From Metabacillus niabensis (GTDB lineage Bacteria; Bacillota; Bacilli; Bacillales; Bacillaceae), in NCBI RefSeq assembly GCF_020524345.1, contig NZ_JAIVLH010000030.1, positions 1-55,292 of the forward strand: DNA of 55,292 bases, written 5' to 3'. Position 1 is the stretch's first letter; each line of letters begins with the position of its first letter. Made by a program: the position numbers and the translations under genes. Under the pieces are notes generated by a model. That model was given only the letters and a program-made list of their open reading frames with translations, ran no database searches and was not told the DNA's origin. Shown one piece after another: positions 9,640 through 17,920 of the stretch.

Positions 9640-9679
9640 TTATATGAAATCATGTATGCATTTGCAAATTTTATATGTT

Positions 9680-10042
9680 TTATATGTAATAATAAAGAAC
9701 TGTCCCGATCACTACAATGCCAGTCATAACTAATCCACTAGTTAAAAAAGGTGAATGATCGAATGCTAACAGCTCAGAAACTGGTGTCATTTCATTCACT
9801 TCCTGTTTTGAAAGCTCCTTCCCCTTAGAAACAAACATTCTTCTAAAGCCATATGTTATGCCGTCAAAGAAACCACCTTTTACTGTGATTGTAAAGAAAG
9901 AAATAAACAACAGTCCCATAGCGAAAAAGAAAGAAATATTTACAAATGATAAAATAGTTAATTTTTGGTAAATGATAAAAGACAGTAAGATTGTTAAACA
10001 TAATGACACAATAATGAGTGTAACAGATCGATTAGTGCGCAA
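9680..10042 (-). CDS. DUF3899-like membrane protein
   Basis: A 120-residue membrane protein with three predicted transmembrane helices: about residues 7-25, 31-54 and 98-119. A polar loop between helices 2 and 3 contains GFFDGITYGFRRMF. The pattern and length resemble DUF3899 proteins found near trpS-opp in several Bacillaceae; this assignment is from memory of the pattern. The start is a TTG at 10042, about 8 bases after AAGAGTGAAA; no in-frame ATG near the start fits better. Function unknown. Confidence 0.6.
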   Translation of the reverse strand: MRTNRSVTLIIVSLCLTILLSFIIYQKLTILSFVNISFFFAMGLLFISFFTITVKGGFFDGITYGFRRMFVSKGKELSKQEVNEMTPVSELLAFDHSPFLTSGLVMTGIVVIGTVLYYYI

Positions 10043-10206
10043 TTTCTTTCACTCTTTTCTTGTTAAAATATTTTGCATCTATTATATCAGATGAAAGGAG
10101 GAGGGAAAAAAACAAGTGAAGTTATTGTAGAAATATTTATTAGATACAAATGTATAAATTATATAAATTCATTCGTCATATTTCTACAATTTCTACAAAA
10201 AATGTT

Positions 10207-10223
10207 TGTAAGATTTTGTAACC
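10207..10223 (+). promoter_or_regulatory. Candidate GlnR/TnrA box
   Basis: TGTAAGATTTTGTAACC fits the nitrogen-regulator consensus TGTNA-N7-TNACA except for the last base. A regulator of nitrogen supply acting on a peptide importer would make sense. Distance to the TATAAT box is about 170 bases, so direct control of that promoter is uncertain. Confidence 0.35.
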
Positions 10224-10285
10224 CTTTCCAATTCAACGCGTTAAAGCGTTGTGAAGAAAATGAGTGAAAAATTAAGAAAATTCAA

Positions 10286-10318
10286 ATGGATTTAGATAGG
10301 TCTTTTTACCTATTTTTT
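10286..10318 (+). terminator. Terminator-like hairpin upstream of oppA
   Basis: GATAGGT-ctttt-ACCTATT is followed by T-residues, with weaker flanking pairing (AATTCAAAT/ATTCGAATT). It lies before oppA, so it would end an upstream transcript or act as an attenuator. Confidence 0.55.
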
Positions 10319-10394
10319 ATTCGAATTTCATTAATATTATTGCATTTGTGTAAATTTTATTAAAAAAATAAATGCACAATTTACTGAATACTTG

Positions 10395-10400
10395 TATAAT
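10395..10400 (+). promoter_or_regulatory. oppA -10 box
   Basis: A perfect TATAAT preceded by TTG lies 46 bases before the oppA start. A weak -35 candidate, TGCACA (10373-10378), is 16 bases upstream. Confidence 0.5.
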
Positions 10401-10445
10401 AATCCGTGTAAAGAAACTTGTTCAAAATAAAGGGAGGTCAAATTT

Positions 10446-12134
10446 GTGAAAAAGTCGAAATATTTTCTACTTTTAGCATTATCGCTTGTACTAAGTATGT
10501 TTTTAGCTGCATGTAATGGTGGCGAAGATACTGGTAAAGAGACAGATACAGGCGGAGATGAAGGTGCAGCTGAGCAAAAAATTACTGCTCTAGAGTCACA
10601 AGCAATTCCATCAATGGATAGTGTAATGGCTCAAGATACAGTTAGTTTCACTACGATGAATAACGTAATGGAAGGTTTATACCGTCTAGATCCAAACCAG
10701 GAAGTTGTTGAAGGTATGGCAGAAGGTGAACCGGAAGTTAGTGAAGATGGTACAGTTTATACATTTAAATTAAGAGATGCGAAATGGTCAAATGGCGACC
10801 CTGTTACAGCGAATGATTTCGTGTATGCATGGCAACGTGCAATTGATCCTGCAAACGCATCACCTTATGGTCCATATATGATGGATGGTAAAATCAAAGG
10901 TGCAGCTGAAATTTCTGCAGCTGGTGCAGAGAAAAAAGAATACGATCTTAACACTCTGGGTGTTAAAGCAATCGATGATAAAACACTTGAAGTAACATTA
11001 GAAAGACCAATTCCATATTTCCAATCTTTAATGGCGTTCCCAACGTTCTATCCACAAAATCAAAAATTTGTTGAAGAACAAGGTGACAATTACGCGAAAA
11101 CTGCGGAAAACCTAGTTTATAACGGACCTTTCGTTTTATCTGACTGGGGCGGAAGCACAGCATCTGAATGGACTTACACAAAAAATGAAGATTATTGGGA
11201 TGCAGAAACAGTTAAGTTAGAAACAGTTCAATGGAATGTATTAAAAGATTCTCAAGCATCTGCAAATGCTTTTGAAACTGGTGAAGCAGATGTAACTGGA
11301 AAACTTTCTTCTGACATCGTTCCTCAATATGAAGGCGATGAAAGAATGGTAAAATGGTTAGAACCAACAATCTTCTGGTTGAAATTTAACCAAAAAGAAA
11401 ATGAAGCTCTAAAAAATCCGGATATTCGTAAAGCTCTTGCACAAGCAATTAACAAAGAAGACTTCGTTAACAGTGTATTAAATAATGGTTCAATCATTGC
11501 AAACTATGCTGTTCCAAGTGAATTTGTTAAAAACGAAGAAACTGGTAAAGACTTCCGTGAAATTAATGGAAACGAATTATTACCATATGATGTAGATGCA
11601 GCAAAAGCATCATGGGAAAAAGGTTTAGCTGCTCTTGGTACAGATAAAGTAGAAGTTAGATACTTAGGTGATGACACTGAAAGTGCTAAGAAGGTTGCTG
11701 AATATGTTAAGAACCAATTAGAAACAAATCTTCCTGGTCTTACGATTAAAGTTGAGAGTGTTCCATTCAGCGTTCGTTTAGATCGTGAAAATTCTCAGGA
11801 TTATGATATTCAAATGGCTGGTTGGGGTCCTGACTACTTAGATCCAATGACTTTCTCTGACCTATGGTTAACAGGCGGAGGAAACAACAAAATGGATTAC
11901 TCTAATGAAAAGTATGATCAGTTAGTAAAAGACGCTCAAACAACATTAGCACAAAAACCTGTAGAGCGTTATGAAGCACTTGCTGAGGCTGAAAGAATCT
12001 TACTTGAAGAAGATGCTGCGATTGCTCCTATGTATCAACGTTCTTCTAACGTGTTAGTAAATGAGAATGTTGAAGGATTTACTTACCACTTAGTTGGACC
12101 AGAATATAGTTACAAATGGGCATCAGTAAAATAA
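10446..12134 (+). CDS. oppA: Oligopeptide-binding lipoprotein OppA
   Basis: OppA is the extracytoplasmic receptor of the Opp ABC importer. It takes up nutrient peptides and, in Bacillus, signalling peptides for competence and sporulation. The 562-residue protein has a signal peptide and lipobox FLAACNGG (Cys about 23), then a Gly/Asp/Glu-rich linker and the SBP family 5 fold (LRDAKWSNGDPVTANDFVYA, about 108-127). The start is GTG, preceded by AGGGAGGTCA at 10430-10439. It is the first gene of oppABCDF. A partial terminator before oppB should give more OppA than transporter. Confidence 0.94.
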   Translation: MKKSKYFLLLALSLVLSMFLAACNGGEDTGKETDTGGDEGAAEQKITALESQAIPSMDSVMAQDTVSFTTMNNVMEGLYRLDPNQEVVEGMAEGEPEVSEDGTVYTFKLRDAKWSNGDPVTANDFVYAWQRAIDPANASPYGPYMMDGKIKGAAEISAAGAEKKEYDLNTLGVKAIDDKTLEVTLERPIPYFQSLMAFPTFYPQNQKFVEEQGDNYAKTAENLVYNGPFVLSDWGGSTASEWTYTKNEDYWDAETVKLETVQWNVLKDSQASANAFETGEADVTGKLSSDIVPQYEGDERMVKWLEPTIFWLKFNQKENEALKNPDIRKALAQAINKEDFVNSVLNNGSIIANYAVPSEFVKNEETGKDFREINGNELLPYDVDAAKASWEKGLAALGTDKVEVRYLGDDTESAKKVAEYVKNQLETNLPGLTIKVESVPFSVRLDRENSQDYDIQMAGWGPDYLDPMTFSDLWLTGGGNNKMDYSNEKYDQLVKDAQTTLAQKPVERYEALAEAERILLEEDAAIAPMYQRSSNVLVNENVEGFTYHLVGPEYSYKWASVK

Positions 12135-12183
12135 GTATTGATTTTATTAGTACTTTTTGATTATAGTGATAATTGATGTAAAG

Positions 12184-12219
12184 AGAGAGAGTATATTGAA
12201 TATCGATATACTCTCTTTT
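12184..12219 (+). terminator. oppA-oppB intergenic stem-loop
   Basis: AGAGAGTATAT pairs with ATATACTCTCT and is followed by TTT then CCC. A weak terminator or mRNA-stabilising stem after a binding-protein gene commonly raises its level over the permease genes. Confidence 0.75.
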
Positions 12220-12280
12220 CCCTTGTTGGGAAATTGTCGAACTTTGTAGAATATTTAATTTATTTAGGAGGTGCACTCAT

Positions 12281-13210
12281 ATGGCGAAATACTTAACTCA
12301 ACGTGTTATTTATATGGTCATTACACTTTTTTTAATTGCCACGTTTACTTTTTTCCTCATGAAAATTATTCCAGGTACACCTTTTACAAATGCTAGTAAA
12401 TTGTCAGAGACACAGCTAACGATTATGAAAGATAAATATGGTTTAGATGAGCCCGTACCGGTTCAATATATGAACTATATGGTGAATATGCTTAAAGGTG
12501 ATTTAGGTGTTTCCTTTCAATTCAATAATGTAGGTGTCACTGAAATACTTGTAGATAGCATTGGTCCATCAGCAACACTAGGATTTCAGGCCATTCTTTT
12601 TGGAACATTTTTCGGTATTATCTTAGGCGTTATTTCAGCATTAAGACAAAATACTTGGGTTGATTATAGTGCAACATTTTTAGCGGTACTTGGTAAATCA
12701 ATCCCTTCATTTGTTTTTGCGGGACTATTGCAATATTATATTGCCGTAAAATTAGGTTGGTTTCCGGTTGCATTTTGGAAAGGCCCGGAATACACGGTAT
12801 TGCCTACAATTGCATTAGCTATGTTCCCGATTGCAACAGCAGCAAGGTTTGTTAGAACTGAAATGGTAGAGGTTTTAGAATCAGATTACATTACACTTGC
12901 TAAAGCTAAAGGTGCAAGCTGGTTTGAAATTGCATTTAAACATGCCCTTAGAAATGCGTTAATTCCAGTAGTAACTGTTTTAGGACCGTTGGTTGTTAGT
13001 TTAATGACCGGTTCTCTTGTTATAGAAAAAATATTTGGTATTCCGGGACTAGGTGAGCAATTCGTAAAGTCAATTACAGTAAACGACTACCCGGTTATTA
13101 TGGGGACAACAATCCTTTTTGCGGTTCTGTTTGTTGTCGTTATCTTAATTGTGGATTTACTGTATGGAATCATTGATCCGCGGATTCGTTTAGCGGGAGG
13201 TAAAAAATAA
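12281..13210 (+). CDS. oppB: Oligopeptide permease OppB
   Basis: A 309-residue inner-membrane subunit of the Opp importer with about six transmembrane helices: an N-terminal helix (about 9-30), then the BPD_transp_1 domain from about residue 95. The EAA-type coupling loop is seen as EVLESDYITLAKAKGAS (about 199-215), which contacts the ATPases. TTAGGAGGTG precedes the ATG. Its stop overlaps the oppC start by one base, so translation is probably coupled. Confidence 0.94.
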   Translation: MAKYLTQRVIYMVITLFLIATFTFFLMKIIPGTPFTNASKLSETQLTIMKDKYGLDEPVPVQYMNYMVNMLKGDLGVSFQFNNVGVTEILVDSIGPSATLGFQAILFGTFFGIILGVISALRQNTWVDYSATFLAVLGKSIPSFVFAGLLQYYIAVKLGWFPVAFWKGPEYTVLPTIALAMFPIATAARFVRTEMVEVLESDYITLAKAKGASWFEIAFKHALRNALIPVVTVLGPLVVSLMTGSLVIEKIFGIPGLGEQFVKSITVNDYPVIMGTTILFAVLFVVVILIVDLLYGIIDPRIRLAGGKK

Positions 13211-14232
13211 TGGCACATGAGAAAATTTCAAAAGAGTTGTTTAAACCCGCTCATATTGATTCTGCGAAAAGTGAAGAAATTTCCAAGCCGAGCCTTAATT
13301 ATTGGCAAGATGCATGGTTGCGAGTTAGAAAAAACAAAGGTGCAATTATCAGCTTAATTGTTTTAGCACTATTAACAATCATGGCTATTGTTGGACCACA
13401 TATAAATGGTCATGGTTATGATGATCAAAATCTTAAACATTCTAACTTACCCCCAAGAATTCAGGGGCTTGAGAATATTAGCTGGTTACCATTCGATGGG
13501 GACTTAACTAGAAAAAACGGCGATGTTTATAATGCCTATGAACAAAAGAAGGTAGATGAATATTACTGGTTAGGGACAGACAGTCTTGGTCGTGATTTAT
13601 TTACGCGTGTATGGAAAGGTACACAAGTATCATTATATATTGCGGTATTAGCTGCTGTTATTGATATGGTTATTGGTGTTTTATACGGTGCAATCTCCGG
13701 ATTTGTCGGTGGCCGCACTGATAATGTTATGCAACGGATTACAGAAATATTAGTAGGAATTCCAAACCTTGTTGTTGTTATCCTCATGATTATTGTGTTG
13801 GATCCGGGTATTTTATCGATTACAATCGCCTTAACCATTACAGGTTGGGTCGGAATGGCGAGGGTTGTCCGTGCCCAGGTCATGAAATTAAAACAACAGG
13901 AATATGTTTTAGCAGCTAGAACATTAGGTTTGTCAAATGGAAAGATTATTTGGAAGCATCTTTTACCAAACTTAGCTGGTGTAATTATCATCAATACGAT
14001 GTTTACCATTCCAAGTGCCATTTTCTTCGAAGCCTTTTTAAGCTTTATTGGACTGGGATTACAGCCACCGTTGGCTTCTTTAGGTACACTGATTGATGAC
14101 GGGTTTAAAGTACTTCAGCTATACCCTTATCAAATGATCATACCGGCAATTATTATTAGTTTAATTATGATCTGCTTTAATATGATTGCAGATGGACTGC
14201 GCGATGCTTTAGATCCGAAAATGCGTGACTAG
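13210..14232 (+). CDS. oppC: Oligopeptide permease OppC
   Basis: A 340-residue inner-membrane partner of OppB. A cytosolic N-terminus with an OppC_N-type first helix (about 45-65) is followed by a large external loop containing WLGTDSLGRDLFTRVWKG. The five-helix permease core carries the EAA loop (LKQQEYVLAARTLGLSNGKI, about 218-237). GGGAGGT lies just before the ATG, which overlaps the oppB stop as TAATG. The family's GTDxxGRD motif is intact. Confidence 0.94.
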   Translation: MAHEKISKELFKPAHIDSAKSEEISKPSLNYWQDAWLRVRKNKGAIISLIVLALLTIMAIVGPHINGHGYDDQNLKHSNLPPRIQGLENISWLPFDGDLTRKNGDVYNAYEQKKVDEYYWLGTDSLGRDLFTRVWKGTQVSLYIAVLAAVIDMVIGVLYGAISGFVGGRTDNVMQRITEILVGIPNLVVVILMIIVLDPGILSITIALTITGWVGMARVVRAQVMKLKQQEYVLAARTLGLSNGKIIWKHLLPNLAGVIIINTMFTIPSAIFFEAFLSFIGLGLQPPLASLGTLIDDGFKVLQLYPYQMIIPAIIISLIMICFNMIADGLRDALDPKMRD

Positions 14233-14253
14233 AAAAGGTAGGTGAACCCGAAA

Positions 14254-15297
14254 ATGGATAAAATCTTAGAAGTGAAAGACTTGCACATTTCATTCCATAC
14301 GTTTGCTGGAGAAGTGCAGGCAATTCGTGGAGTTAATTTCGATTTGTTTAAAGGGGAGACTTTAGCAATCGTAGGTGAATCCGGTTCAGGAAAATCAGTT
14401 ACGACAAAAGCAATTATGCGTTTGCTTCCCGAATCAAATTCAGACATTAAACAAGGTGAGATTCTTTTTGAAGGTAAAGATCTAGCAAAAGAATCAAATA
14501 AAAATATGCAAAAAATTCGTGGGAAAGATATCTCGATGATTTTCCAAGATCCAATGACATCATTGAATCCAACAATGAAAATTGGAAAGCAGATTATGGA
14601 ACCGATTATTAAACATCAAAAACTAAGTAAATCAGCTGCGAAGGAACGTGCAATTGATATATTAAAGCTTGTAGGAATTCCTAAACCTGAAGAGCGTTTT
14701 AATCAATATCCACATCAATTTTCCGGTGGAATGAGACAAAGGGTCGTAATCGCGATTGCTCTTGCATGTAATCCGAAGGTTCTTATTGCTGATGAACCGA
14801 CAACTGCATTAGATGTGACAATTCAAGCTCAAATTCTTGAATTAATGAAGGAATTACAGAAGAAAATTAATACATCTATTATTTTTATCACCCATGATTT
14901 AGGTGTGGTGGCAAATGTTGCTGATCGTGTTGCCGTGATGTATGGTGGGAAAATTGTTGAAACCGGAACAGTTGATGAAGTCTTCTACAATCCACAGCAT
15001 CCATATACATGGGGATTAATAAGTTCAATGCCAAGCCTTGATACTGAGGAAGAGGAATTATACGCCATTCCAGGTACTCCGCCTGATTTATTACACCCAC
15101 CAAAGGGTGATGCATTTGCACCTCGTAATGAATATGCAATGCAAATTGATCTTGAGGAGCAGCCTCCAATGTTTAAAGTATCTGATACACATTATGCTGC
15201 AACATGGTTACTCCATCCGGATGCGCCGAAGGTTGAACCGCCACTAGCAGTAAAACGACGCCAGCGTCAATTCCCTGACAAAAAAGGGGGGAACTAA
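14254..15297 (+). CDS. oppD: Oligopeptide ABC transporter ATPase OppD
   Basis: OppD is one of two cytosolic ATPases driving peptide import. The 347-residue protein has Walker A GESGSGKS (about 41-48), signature FSGGMRQR, Walker B VLIADEPTTALD and a switch histidine in ITHDLG. The C-terminal oligo_HPY region begins GTPPDLLHPPKGDAF; where many OppD proteins have a CPFAPRC cysteine motif, this one has DAFAPRN and lacks the cysteines. The frame opens at GTG 14242, but AGGTGA there is the ribosome binding site for the ATG at 14254. Confidence 0.93.
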   Translation: MDKILEVKDLHISFHTFAGEVQAIRGVNFDLFKGETLAIVGESGSGKSVTTKAIMRLLPESNSDIKQGEILFEGKDLAKESNKNMQKIRGKDISMIFQDPMTSLNPTMKIGKQIMEPIIKHQKLSKSAAKERAIDILKLVGIPKPEERFNQYPHQFSGGMRQRVVIAIALACNPKVLIADEPTTALDVTIQAQILELMKELQKKINTSIIFITHDLGVVANVADRVAVMYGGKIVETGTVDEVFYNPQHPYTWGLISSMPSLDTEEEELYAIPGTPPDLLHPPKGDAFAPRNEYAMQIDLEEQPPMFKVSDTHYAATWLLHPDAPKVEPPLAVKRRQRQFPDKKGGN

Positions 15298-15298
15298 A

Positions 15299-16237
15299 AT
15301 GAAAACAAAAGAAAAGTTATTAGAGATTAAAAATTTAAAGCAATATTTTAACATAGGTAAGCCTAACGAAGTAAAAGCGGTAGATAATGTTTCGTTTGAT
15401 ATTTTTAAAGGGGAAACATTAGGGTTAGTTGGAGAGTCCGGGTGTGGAAAATCTACAACCGGCCGAACAATTATCAGATTATATGATGCTACTGACGGTG
15501 AGGTTCTATTCAACGGAGTAAATGTACATGGAAAAAAATCCCGTTCACAATTAAAAGAATTTAACCGAAAAATGCAAATGATCTTTCAGGATCCCCAAGC
15601 TTCTTTAAACCCAAGAATGAAGGTTTCAGATATTATTGCTGAAGGTATTGACATTCACGGTCTTGCAAAAACGAAAAAAGAACGTATGGACAGAGTCATT
15701 GAATTACTTGAAACAGTTGGATTAAATAAAGAGCACGCAAACCGCTATCCTCATGAATTTAGTGGCGGTCAGCGTCAACGTATCGGAATCGCTCGTGCAC
15801 TTGCTGTAGAGCCTGAATTCATTATTGCAGATGAACCAATCTCTGCACTTGATGTATCGATTCAAGCTCAGGTTGTTAATTTAATGAAAAAGCTTCAAAA
15901 AGAAAAAGGCTTAACATATTTATTTATTGCCCATGATTTATCAATGGTGAAATATATAAGTGATCGTATTGGTGTAATGTACTTTGGAAAGCTTGTGGAA
16001 CTAGCTAGTGCAGAAGAACTCTACAACAATCCGATTCACCCTTACACACAATCCTTACTATCAGCAATTCCACTTCCTGATCCGGACTATGAGCGCACTC
16101 GAGTTAGAAAGACGTATTCGCCTAGTCAACATAATTATCAACCAGGTGACGAAGTTGAATTCAGAGAAGTAAAACCAGGACACTTTGTCATGTGTTCACA
16201 AGCGGAATTTGAAAAATATAAAAAAGAACATGCTTAA
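15299..16237 (+). CDS. oppF: Oligopeptide ABC transporter ATPase OppF
   Basis: The second cytosolic ATPase of Opp, pairing with OppD. The 312-residue protein has Walker A GESGCGKST (about 46-54), signature FSGGQRQR, Walker B IIADEPISALD and AHDLS. The C-terminus, with EVKPGHFVMCSQAEF, is typical of OppF in Firmicutes. AAGGGGGG precedes the ATG, one base after the oppD stop. It is the last gene of the operon and is followed by a strong terminator. Confidence 0.94.
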   Translation: MKTKEKLLEIKNLKQYFNIGKPNEVKAVDNVSFDIFKGETLGLVGESGCGKSTTGRTIIRLYDATDGEVLFNGVNVHGKKSRSQLKEFNRKMQMIFQDPQASLNPRMKVSDIIAEGIDIHGLAKTKKERMDRVIELLETVGLNKEHANRYPHEFSGGQRQRIGIARALAVEPEFIIADEPISALDVSIQAQVVNLMKKLQKEKGLTYLFIAHDLSMVKYISDRIGVMYFGKLVELASAEELYNNPIHPYTQSLLSAIPLPDPDYERTRVRKTYSPSQHNYQPGDEVEFREVKPGHFVMCSQAEFEKYKKEHA

Positions 16238-16248
16238 TAATTTTGTGG

Positions 16249-16279
16249 AAGAGATTACCGTTGGTAGTCTCTTTTTTTT
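16249..16279 (+). terminator. opp operon terminator
   Basis: AAGAGATTACC-gtt-GGTAGTCTCTT is followed by a T-run, starting 12 bases after the oppF stop. Confidence 0.9.
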
Positions 16280-16371
16280 ACGTGTACATATATGAAAAAA
16301 ATGTTATAATTAAACTGGAACATGTGTTCTTTTAGGGGGAATTGTTACTTATAAACCAGTAATAACACTAT

Positions 16372-16498
16372 AGTGAAATGGAGCGGAAGACACTCGACTC
16401 CTGCAGGATGTAGAGGAAAGGCTGAGACCCCGCAGGCGAAGCCGAGGAGGCTCAGCTTCCTCCCTGCGGAAAGCGAGTGTCTGGAGCGCAATGAAACG
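16372..16498 (+). repeat. Long-hairpin intergenic repeat, copy 1
   Basis: A ~127-bp GC-rich palindromic element in AT-rich surroundings. Outer arms AGACACTCG (16388-16396) and CGAGTGTCT (16474-16482) enclose GCTGAG/CTCAGC and CCGCAGG/CCTGCGG-type pairings. It is about 80% identical by eye to the copies at 37376-37502 and, inverted, 46061-46187. No gene lies within it. The rest of 16280-16619 holds a TATAAT (16304-16309) without a clear -35. Confidence 0.85.
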
Positions 16499-16619
16499 GA
16501 TCAATCTTGACCATTAGTTTGTAAGAAACAGCCTTTTATTAACATAGAATGTTTAATAATTCATAAAAAGGGTATACATAAGCATGGGAGAATTTATTAA
16601 ATGTGATAGGAGTAGATGA

Positions 16620-17198
16620 ATGAACTGGTATGAGAAATTAAATCAGTATTTTCCCATTGAAGAAATGAAGTCAAAAAAACATATGGAAACATTGCTTCAA
16701 GAGAGGAAAGATATCTATCATAAGGATGAAGGGAAAAATCATGTCTTAATGTATGCTGAACTTCCTGATTTTCTTTTTATTGATTATCTCTTCGTATCAA
16801 AAGATGCTCGAGGAGAAGGATTAGGGAGTAAATTAATCAATAAGCTCAAAAATAAAAAGAAACCGATCATTCTTGAAGTTGAGCCCATTAATTATGAAGA
16901 CTCTGATTCCGAAAAGCGCTTGAAATTTTATCAGAAACAAGGTTTTAAGCATGCTGAATCAATTGGTTATGAAAGGCGCTCACTTGCAACAAATGAAATA
17001 AATAAGCTTGAAATCTTATACTGGGCACCAAATGATGAATCTGAAGAAAAGATTTTTGAAGCGATGCAACAAACATATACCCTTATTCATACATTCAAAG
17101 ACAAAGAACTTTATGGAGAATCCTATCAACCTGTTCATGAAGTACTTTCAATGAATGATAAGAAGAACAATCAAAATATTTTCGATGAGCTGACTTAA
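16620..17198 (+). CDS. yjbC: YjbC, GNAT-family acetyltransferase
   Basis: A 192-residue cytosolic protein with the GCN5-related N-acetyltransferase fold. FIDYLFVSKDARGEGLGSKLI (about residues 54-74) holds the acetyl-CoA pyrophosphate-binding pattern R/Q-x-x-G-x-G/A (RGEGLG), and RLKFYQKQGFKHAE is the usual C-terminal signature. The substrate is unknown. In B. subtilis yjbC precedes spx and is partly cotranscribed with it as a stress gene; the same order holds here with a 245-base gap. AGGAG lies shortly before the ATG. Confidence 0.87.
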   Translation: MNWYEKLNQYFPIEEMKSKKHMETLLQERKDIYHKDEGKNHVLMYAELPDFLFIDYLFVSKDARGEGLGSKLINKLKNKKKPIILEVEPINYEDSDSEKRLKFYQKQGFKHAESIGYERRSLATNEINKLEILYWAPNDESEEKIFEAMQQTYTLIHTFKDKELYGESYQPVHEVLSMNDKKNNQNIFDELT

Positions 17199-17292
17199 TT
17201 GAGAATGCAGACAGTGCCTTTTTTGAAACAGCAGGCTATTATTGAAGTCAAAATAAGTCACTGTTTACATACACTATCTAGACTTTTCAAGA

Positions 17293-17358
17293 TTGTAATC
17301 GTTTTGTCATACTTTTAATATAATAGCTATATGCATACTTACTTTTTTATAGTATAAT
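17293..17358 (+). promoter_or_regulatory. spx promoter region
   Basis: Two perfect TATAAT hexamers (17319-17324 and 17353-17358) lie in the yjbC-spx gap. TTGTAA (17293-17298) is 20 bases before the first, which is a long spacing. Multiple promoters upstream of spx are known in B. subtilis. I could not find a clear PerR or YodB operator. Confidence 0.4.
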
Positions 17359-17443
17359 CAACTTATTGATTCTTAATTAAATTAATTTTAATTTTAGAAA
17401 GATATAAATGTTACTCATTCTATATTTAGAGGAGTGAAAGTCA

Positions 17444-17839
17444 ATGGTTACATTGTATACATCACCAAGTTGTACTTCATGTCGTAAAGCAAAGGCATGG
17501 TTAGAGGAACATGAAATTGCGTACGTTGAAAGAAATATTTTTTCGGAACCTTTATCCATTCAGGAGATTAAAGAAATCCTACGAATGACTGAAGACGGAA
17601 CAGATGAAATAATCTCAACACGTTCTAAAATTTTCCAAAAGTTAAATATTAACTTAGAAACATTGCCATTGCAAGATTTGTATACTTTGATTCAAGAAAA
17701 CCCTGGACTTCTTCGTCGTCCTATTATCATTGACGAAAAAAGACTGCAGGTAGGCTATAATGAGGATGAAATCAGACGTTTCCTTCCTCGCCGTGTTCGA
17801 ACTTATCAATTACAAGAAGCACAACGTTTAGTTAATTAA
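17444..17839 (+). CDS. spx: Transcriptional regulator Spx
   Basis: Spx is an ArsC-fold regulator that binds the RNA polymerase alpha C-terminal domain and switches on thiol-stress genes when oxidised. The 131-residue protein has the redox CxxC at Cys10-Cys13 (PSCTSCRKA) and the conserved RRPIIID segment (about 91-97). It is degraded by ClpXP with help from SpxH/YjbH, encoded at 25784-26668 in this same window. Length and sequence are nearly invariant in Bacillaceae. AGAGGAGTGAAAG precedes the ATG. Confidence 0.97.
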   Translation: MVTLYTSPSCTSCRKAKAWLEEHEIAYVERNIFSEPLSIQEIKEILRMTEDGTDEIISTRSKIFQKLNINLETLPLQDLYTLIQENPGLLRRPIIIDEKRLQVGYNEDEIRRFLPRRVRTYQLQEAQRLVN

Positions 17840-17844
17840 ATATG

Positions 17845-17905
17845 AAAAAGAGGTTATTTCTACATTTTAGTCAAATTCTTGAATACTGTAGAAATACCTC
17901 TTTGT
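17845..17905. terminator. Bidirectional terminator spx/yjbE
   Basis: An 18-base arm, AAAGAGGTTATTTCTACA, pairs with TGTAGAAATACCTCTTT across a 22-base loop, between convergent genes. Confidence 0.8.
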
Positions 17906-17920
17906 TTATTTTGGGATTGT

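Larger units (their letters stand above)
10043..10445 (+). other. opp upstream region with palindromes
   Basis: About 400 AT-rich bases separate the DUF3899-like gene from oppA. They hold a 12-bp perfect inverted repeat TTGTAGAAATAT/ATATTTCTACAA (10125-10136 and 10178-10189), a GlnR/TnrA-like box (10207-10223), the palindrome CAACGC/GCGTTG (10234-10251), a terminator-like hairpin (10286-10318) and a TATAAT box (10395-10400). The plus frame at 10073-10267 has no sensible protein and I do not call it. Confidence 0.55.

Noticed and set aside
10217-10230. CcpA cre-like sequence TGTAACCCTTTCCA
   Set aside because: It lacks the central CG of the cre consensus and overlaps the better GlnR/TnrA-like match.
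10073-10267. Plus-strand frame of 64 codons upstream of oppA
   Set aside because: It starts at a TTG, has no protein-like composition and runs through inverted repeats. The good AAAGGAGGAGG sequence lies inside the frame and is not followed by a well-spaced start of any length.
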